DNA from: an uncultured Eubacteriales bacterium
GTDB lineage: Bacteria > Bacillota > Clostridia > Oscillospirales > Butyricicoccaceae
Direction: 5' to 3'
Length of the DNA stretch: 10,331 bases
NCBI GenBank assembly: GCA_934630445.1
Contig: CAKTWY010000085.1
Location: 1-10,331 of the forward strand
The notes under the pieces were generated by a model that was not told the DNA's origin, did not search any database, and worked only from the letters and a program-made list of their open reading frames with translations. This document shows positions 6,389-10,331 of the stretch, piece after piece; the first letter of the stretch is position 1, and every line of letters begins with the position of its first letter. A program made the position numbers and the translations under genes.

Positions 6389-8095
6389 TCAGCGCTTTAG
6401 CAGATCCCACACGTTATAATAGATTTCCCTCCCGGCGGGATCCTCATACGCAGGGATCAGACCGAGCCGCCAGACGGAAACACCTGTCACGCCGAACATA
6501 TGCGCCAGATTGATCTTGTCGGATATGCTGCGCTCGTCTTCATACCAGACGGTGTTCATCGTATCATCCGTCGCATCATAATAGCTCATGTAGGGGTTTC
6601 GGTATGTTGCGGAATAATAAATTTCCGTTTCCGGCTGGGAAAGGCGGAAATAGACCTGCTCGGGCGTAGGCTTCATCGAATTTTTGTTGACGACCGCGTG
6701 ATCCTTTACCGACCAGCCGCAGCTGCCAAAGCTCAGGGCGAGCGCGATCTTTGAACGATCCGCGACGCCGGTCGTTTCGTCCGTGATGGCGTCGAGCGCA
6801 CAGTAAATTTCGTCGATCGGAGTGAGAGGCGTCGTTGTAAAGCCGCGCGCCATGGACGCGTTGTCCATCACCGTTGCGTTGTAGTCGTGCGCCATAAGGA
6901 TGACTTTGTCGCACACAGCGCCGATCTGCCGGTAGTCATAGCCGTCAAACGTGTTTTCGGCCGCGCGTGTGACCGGAGAGACGGCGCAGTAGAGTTCTTT
7001 CCCCTTGGGAAGGAGGATGCGCAGCTCGCTTAAAAACAGGGAAAAGGCGCTGCGCATCTCCGCGCCGCGAAGGCCTTCAAAATCGATCGTCACGCCGCTG
7101 TAGAGCGCCTTGCCATCGTAGAGCGTGGAGATCTCATCGATAATGGCGCGAACGGCGGCCTCGCGGTTTTCGTCATTCAAAAGGATCTCGCGGCAGGCGT
7201 TGGACTTTGTGCCGTCTGCGAGCGTGACGCTCTGCGCTGTGTTCATGAACACATTGAGGTTGACCGGCACGCCGTTTTCACGGAAAAGAGAAACAGCGGA
7301 TTCCATGCCGGAAGGAATGTTCCACTCATTGTTGTTCTGTGCGGTGGTGTTGAGGCTGACGCCGCCCGGAACAGAGTATTCGAGCCTGCTCCATCCGAGG
7401 GAGAGTGCGTCAAAGGACGGTACAAATTCCTTCTGCGGCCAGGAGGAGAAGGCGTAAAACCCGTGCAGCCAGTCGGTTTGAGCATGATAGCGCTCATACA
7501 TACGTACCATCATGGCGGCCGCTTCTTCACGCAGTGCCTTTTCTTTTGGAGCAAAGCTCGTAGAGGACTTGCCGTTTATAATGCCGAAATCGGCAGCCGC
7601 CATAATATAGCCGCGGTTATCTGTTACGTCGGTGAAGGCGAGCGCTTCGGTCTTCAAATTTTCCGCCACGGAGCCAAAGCCGAGCGCACGTACGAGCATG
7701 ACTGCCATTTCCTCGCGGGTGATGTCCTCCAGCGGACGGAAATTTGATCCGACTGCGGAAGGAACGGCGTCATGGGCGGCAAGCGCTTCGATATCCGCGT
7801 AATACCACTGGGTGGGGTCGGCGTTGTCTGCGAAGGTGGGCGCGGCGGGAGAGGGACGCTCCCAGCCCATGATGCGCGTAAGCATCGCGGCAAATTCCGC
7901 GCGCGTGACATTTTCTCCCAGGCCGAAGCGGCCGCCGCCTTTGCCGAGCATGATCTGATAGGCAGCGGCTTTTGCAATGACGTTTTCCGCCCAGTGGCCG
8001 GCAGGAACATCCGTGTAGGAACCAGCCGCCGACGCGGCGGGAAGAATCGACAGCGTCATGCACAGAACAAGAAGGACTGCAGTAAATTTTTTCAT
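6389..8095 (-). CDS. Secreted SLH-domain protein with YaaH-like GH18 domain
   Basis: A 568-aa exported protein. Residues 1-24 are a Sec signal peptide (MKKFTAVLLVLCMTLSILPAASA, likely cleaved after ASA). Three SLH repeats follow: 26-78 (YTDVPAGHWAENVI...TRAEFAAMLTRI), 87-138 (WYYADIEAL...TREEMAVMLVRAL) and 152-203 (FTDVTDNRGYI...REEAAAMMVRMY). These would tether it to secondary cell-wall polymer. Residues about 208-568 form a glycoside hydrolase 18 domain of the YaaH/spore-germination type: GVTIDFEG (335-341, proposed acid E340 with D338), MAHDYN (401-406), WYEDERSI (517-524) and GVTGVSVWRLG (535-545). The canonical DxxDxDxE reads SxxTxDxE here (333-340), so two outer Asp are absent. Likely substrate is peptidoglycan or another GlcNAc polymer. 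Start: ATG at 8095 with GGAGGT five bases upstream. An in-frame TTG or ATG further up would precede the signal peptide with no ribosome site. Divergent from the ABC ATPase gene. Confidence 0.9.
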   Translation of the reverse strand: MKKFTAVLLVLCMTLSILPAASAAGSYTDVPAGHWAENVIAKAAAYQIMLGKGGGRFGLGENVTRAEFAAMLTRIMGWERPSPAAPTFADNADPTQWYYADIEALAAHDAVPSAVGSNFRPLEDITREEMAVMLVRALGFGSVAENLKTEALAFTDVTDNRGYIMAAADFGIINGKSSTSFAPKEKALREEAAAMMVRMYERYHAQTDWLHGFYAFSSWPQKEFVPSFDALSLGWSRLEYSVPGGVSLNTTAQNNNEWNIPSGMESAVSLFRENGVPVNLNVFMNTAQSVTLADGTKSNACREILLNDENREAAVRAIIDEISTLYDGKALYSGVTIDFEGLRGAEMRSAFSLFLSELRILLPKGKELYCAVSPVTRAAENTFDGYDYRQIGAVCDKVILMAHDYNATVMDNASMARGFTTTPLTPIDEIYCALDAITDETTGVADRSKIALALSFGSCGWSVKDHAVVNKNSMKPTPEQVYFRLSQPETEIYYSATYRNPYMSYYDATDDTMNTVWYEDERSISDKINLAHMFGVTGVSVWRLGLIPAYEDPAGREIYYNVWDLLKR

Positions 8096-8151
8096 GGCGT
8101 ACCTCCGAAAATAGCGCGAAAGCATGATTGAGTGGACGATGTATGTTTTTG

Positions 8152-8180
8152 TTGAAAGACGGGACAATGAAAGATATAAT
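8152..8180 (+). promoter_or_regulatory. Near-consensus sigma-A promoter for the ABC ATPase gene
   Basis: TTGAAA (8152-8157), a 17-base spacer and a perfect TATAAT (8175-8180). Transcription should begin near 8187. This lies downstream of the in-frame ATG codons at 8143 and 8167 and essentially on the ATG at 8188, so those cannot be normal starts on this transcript. No equally good promoter for the divergent SLH gene is visible in the 8096-8202 interval. The best minus-strand -35 candidate, TTGTCC at 8162-8167, lacks a matching -10. Confidence 0.75.
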
Positions 8181-8189
8181 AAAGAACAT

Positions 8190-8195
8190 GGGGGA
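8190..8195 (+). promoter_or_regulatory. Shine-Dalgarno GGGGGA for the ATPase TTG start
   Basis: GGGGGA is followed by seven bases and then TTG at 8203. It decides between the possible starts because the promoter places the transcript's 5' end near 8187. Confidence 0.5.
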
Positions 8196-8202
8196 TGCGG
8201 GC

Positions 8203-8880
8203 TTGATCGAGCTTTGCGGTGTTTTTAAGGAATATGAGCGCGCAGCGGGATGCGTACATGCGCTTTATGATGTGGACTTGGCCATTGGAGAAGGAGAGTT
8301 TGTGTCCGTCATCGGTCAGTCCGGCTCCGGCAAAAGCACGCTGATGAACATCATTGGCTGCCTGACGACGCCCACGCGCGGCGAAGTGTCCGTCGGCGGG
8401 CGGAAAATGGAGCACATGAGCGCAAAGGAGCTGGCACAGCTCAGGAACAGGACCATCGGCTTTATCTTTCAGAGCTTTTGCCTTGTCAGCAGGATGACGG
8501 CGCTCGAGAATGTGGAACTTCCGCTGATGTTTCGCGGCCAGCCGCCGGCGAAGCGCCGCGCGGCGGCAAAAAATGCGCTTGAGCGCGTCGGACTCGGCGA
8601 GAGGATGAGCCACCGCCCGTATGAGCTGTCCGGCGGGCAGCAGCAGCGCGTGGCGATCGCGCGCGCAATCTGCGCCGCTCCGCCGATCCTCCTTGCGGAC
8701 GAGCCGACGGGGAACCTCGACAGTGCGTCGGGGGAGGCGGTGCTCGCGCTGCTGGAAGAACTCCACGCGGACGGGCGCACGATCGTGCTCATCACGCATG
8801 ACGACGCGGTGTCCAGGCGCGCGCAGCGCCGCATCACGATCGCCGACGGACGCATCACACGCGAGGAGCGGCTGAAATAA
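8203..8880 (+). CDS. MacB/LolD-type ABC transporter ATP-binding protein, no permease nearby
   Basis: A 225-aa nucleotide-binding subunit that powers a two-gene type VII (MacB/LolD/FtsE-like) ABC system. Seen: Walker A GQSGSGKS (38-45), Q-loop FIFQSFCL (Q90), signature LSGGQQQR (142-149), Walker B ILLADEP with E167, D-loop GNLD (170-173) and switch H199 in THD. Three-residue steps such as NVELPLMFRG (103-112) are typical of the MacB group. Start: I choose TTG at 8203, because the transcript should begin near 8187, GGGGGA precedes this TTG, and MIEL is a typical N-terminus. ATG at 8188 (leaderless) or 8167 would add 5 or 12 residues. Partners of this group (FtsX-like permeases) are normally encoded next to it, but the next gene is a deaminase. 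The cargo is therefore unknown: antimicrobial peptide efflux, lipoprotein transport or cell-wall signalling are all possible. Confidence 0.88.
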   Translation: MIELCGVFKEYERAAGCVHALYDVDLAIGEGEFVSVIGQSGSGKSTLMNIIGCLTTPTRGEVSVGGRKMEHMSAKELAQLRNRTIGFIFQSFCLVSRMTALENVELPLMFRGQPPAKRRAAAKNALERVGLGERMSHRPYELSGGQQQRVAIARAICAAPPILLADEPTGNLDSASGEAVLALLEELHADGRTIVLITHDDAVSRRAQRRITIADGRITREERLK

Positions 8881-8884
8881 TGGT

Positions 8885-8914
8885 TTGAAAAACACAGGAA
8901 CAAGGACCTGTAAG
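8885..8914 (+). promoter_or_regulatory. Possible weak promoter for the deaminase gene
   Basis: TTGAAA (8885-8890) is followed 18 bases later by TGTAAG (8909-8914), a 4-of-6 match to a -10 box. It begins 5 nt past the ATPase stop codon. The deaminase could equally be read from the ATPase promoter, since the gap between the genes is only 124 nt and has no terminator. Confidence 0.25.
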
Positions 8915-9004
8915 GCACAGCAAAGGACGCTGAGTGGGCGGGAATGCGCAGTGCAGACAGCGCTTTGCGCGATCCATACAGGCGTTGAAAGGGAGGGCGG
9001 CAGT

Positions 9005-9493
9005 ATGACAAGACGGGATAAGGAAAACTACTACCTTGACATCGCACAGACTGTGCTCGAGCGCGGAACCTGCCTGCGGCGCAACTACGGAGCGATCATT
9101 GTGAAAAACGACGCGATCATCTCCACCGGCTATTCCGGGGCGCCGCGCGGCACGCACAATTGCTGCGATACGGGCGAATGCATCCGGGAAAAGCTCGGTA
9201 TTCCGCGCGGACAGCGCTACGAGCTGTGCCGCTCGGTGCACGCCGAGGCGAACGCTATCATCGCCGCTTCGCGTGAGGAGATGCTCGACGCGTCGCTGTA
9301 TCTCGTCGGGCGCGACATGCGCACGGGCGAAATCATGGCGGACGCGACGCCCTGCACGATGTGCCGCAGGCTGATCATCAACGCGGGCATCAGCCGCGTT
9401 GTCGTGCGCGCGGATGCGCAGCGGTACATAATAACAAATGTGCGCGACTGGATCTATCGAGACGAGATCACCCTGCCGAAGGATATGTACTGA
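9005..9493 (+). CDS. Deoxycytidylate (dCMP) deaminase family protein
   Basis: A zinc-dependent cytosine deaminase domain of 162 aa. dCMP deaminases convert dCMP to dUMP, feeding thymidylate synthase. The catalytic zinc site is clear: HAE (79-81, H79 ligand, E81 proton shuttle) and PCTMC (116-120, C117 and C120 ligands). An extra Cys/His-rich insert, THNCCDTGECIRE (50-62), plus C75 resembles the structural second zinc site of the ComEB/dCMP deaminase family. Substrate specificity is inferred from the family, since ComEB-type proteins are also annotated as competence proteins. Start: ATG at 9005 has GGAGG (8992-8996) eight bases upstream. The frame stays open back to 8885, but those 40 codons have no ribosome site and unusual composition. 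The 3' end converges on the OGG gene with 9 nt between stop codons. Confidence 0.92.
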   Translation: MTRRDKENYYLDIAQTVLERGTCLRRNYGAIIVKNDAIISTGYSGAPRGTHNCCDTGECIREKLGIPRGQRYELCRSVHAEANAIIAASREEMLDASLYLVGRDMRTGEIMADATPCTMCRRLIINAGISRVVVRADAQRYIITNVRDWIYRDEITLPKDMY

Positions 9494-9502
9494 GCGCGTT
9501 TT

Positions 9503-10300
9503 TCAAAGCACGGCGCGCGCGTAATAGAAGATATATTGCTGCGCGATACCCGCGTTTTGGCCGAACGCCGCCGCGTCAAAGCCGCCGGGATAATAGGCAC
9601 GCGCCTTTCTCATCCATGTGTCGACGGGAAAGGCGTCGTCGCGCCCAAGGCCGAACAGGAGAAAGCAGTCCGCTACTTTGCGGCCCACGCCGTCAAGCAT
9701 CATGACTTTTTCGCGCGCCTCCTCCGTGCTGAGATGCGCGAGCGCCTGAAAATCAAGCGCGCCGGAGGAAACGGCGCGCGCGGCGCCGAGCAGGTACTTT
9801 GCGCGGTACCCTGCGCGCAGCGGCGCACGCGCCTCCAGAGGCAGGCCAGCTCTCTTGTCAGACGTTGGAAAGGCGTCAAAGTTTTCGCTTCCGGATACGA
9901 GCGGTTCGCCGAACAGGGTACAGAAGACGTCCATAATGCGCATGATGCGCGGGATGTTGTTGCACTGGGAAATGATGAAGGCGCACAGCGCCTCCCACGG
10001 CTCCTGCCGCAGCACGCGCAGGCCGGCACCGTGCCGGAGGGCCGCGCGCGTAAAGTCATCGCGCGGGAAGGTGCGGAAGATCGCGCCGTAGTCGCGGTCA
10101 AGGTCGAAATACCGCCGCCACAGCGCCGCGTCTTCGTCGGAGATGTAAACGCTGCCGTCCGATTCATAAATGCGGCAGACGCGCGAAAAGGCGATAAAGG
10201 TGTAAGCGCCGTCCGCGTTCTCGCGGAAGCGGAAGCACTGCCCGCAGCGAAAGGTGTGCTTGATGGACAGCTCGTGTGCGGGCGCAAGATACGTTGGCAT
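9503..10300 (-). CDS. ogg: 8-oxoguanine DNA glycosylase, OGG1 type
   Basis: Excises 8-oxoguanine from oxidised DNA and cleaves the abasic strand by its lyase activity. The 265-aa protein has an OGG N-terminal domain (about 5-95, with GQCFRF at 20-25) and a helix-hairpin-helix glycosylase domain. Key stretches are SQCNNIPRI (111-119, matching the SSNNNIARI region of human OGG1), the hairpin LDGVGRKVADC (202-212) with catalytic Lys K208, and FPVDTWM (224-230) with catalytic Asp D227. Both catalytic residues are present, indicating a bifunctional enzyme rather than a monofunctional AlkA. Start: ATG at 10300 with AAGGAGGT four to five bases upstream. A further in-frame codon at 10318 precedes that site and is unlikely. 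Its promoter would be at or beyond the right edge. It is convergent with the dCMP deaminase gene. Confidence 0.93.
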   Translation of the reverse strand: MPTYLAPAHELSIKHTFRCGQCFRFRENADGAYTFIAFSRVCRIYESDGSVYISDEDAALWRRYFDLDRDYGAIFRTFPRDDFTRAALRHGAGLRVLRQEPWEALCAFIISQCNNIPRIMRIMDVFCTLFGEPLVSGSENFDAFPTSDKRAGLPLEARAPLRAGYRAKYLLGAARAVSSGALDFQALAHLSTEEAREKVMMLDGVGRKVADCFLLFGLGRDDAFPVDTWMRKARAYYPGGFDAAAFGQNAGIAQQYIFYYARAVL

Positions 10301-10331
10301 GGAACCTCCTTGCTGCAATAGACATAAATAC

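Noticed and set aside
8092..8895. Minus-strand ORF of 267 codons opposite the ABC ATPase
   Set aside because: It is antisense to a gene with all ABC motifs intact, and its translation has no recognisable domain.
8885..9004. A 40-residue N-terminal extension of the deaminase
   Set aside because: There is no Shine-Dalgarno near 8885, the residues are not domain-like, and an excellent ribosome site precedes the ATG at 9005.

Overview
The window is GC-rich and almost fully coding. Start sites usually carry strong Shine-Dalgarno sequences (AAGGAG, GGAGGT), and GTG and TTG starts are used alongside ATG. The gene set includes an SLH-GH18 exported protein resembling spore-cortex and cell-wall hydrolases, an ABC-F factor, RF1 with a PET tripeptide, a Sua5-type TsaC and a bacterial OGG. 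It fits a GC-rich, probably gut-associated Bacillota of class Clostridia (Oscillospirales- or Christensenellales-like). The taxonomy is inferred from gene content only.

Positions 1-5970 are read leftward (minus strand). A recognisable promoter (5941-5969) precedes a cyclophilin-type peptidyl-prolyl isomerase. It is followed by an ABC-F ATPase (GTG start), a three-helix membrane protein with a DUF218 domain starting 5 nt after the ABC-F stop, then prfA (RF1) 24 nt further on. After a 540-nt gap comes the Sua5-type threonylcarbamoyl-AMP synthase, which runs off the left edge. The theme is protein synthesis: ribosome rescue or translation factor, termination, tRNA t6A modification and protein folding. 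The gap between prfA and sua5, where many relatives carry prmC, instead holds stacked palindromic repeats: a TGTCAT...ATGACA-bounded element and two tandem diverged copies of a ~130-bp unit delimited by GCGGCGCT.

Positions 5970-6390 hold a short plus-strand ORF for a basic 53-residue protein of unknown function, a perfect 17-bp hairpin and a smaller hairpin with a T6 tract. Positions 6389-8095 (minus) encode a secreted protein with a signal peptide, three SLH repeats and a YaaH-like GH18 domain. Divergent from it, a near-consensus sigma-A promoter (TTGAAA-17-TATAAT) drives a MacB/LolD-type ABC ATPase with no permease beside it. The promoter position implies translation from a downstream TTG. 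A deoxycytidylate-deaminase-family enzyme follows, convergent (9 nt between stop codons) with an OGG1-type 8-oxoguanine DNA glycosylase on the minus strand at the right end.

I do not see a clearly new multi-gene system here. The items most worth a second look are the composite palindromic repeats, the 53-aa small protein, the orphan ABC ATPase with its start-site anomaly, and the altered GH18 motif.
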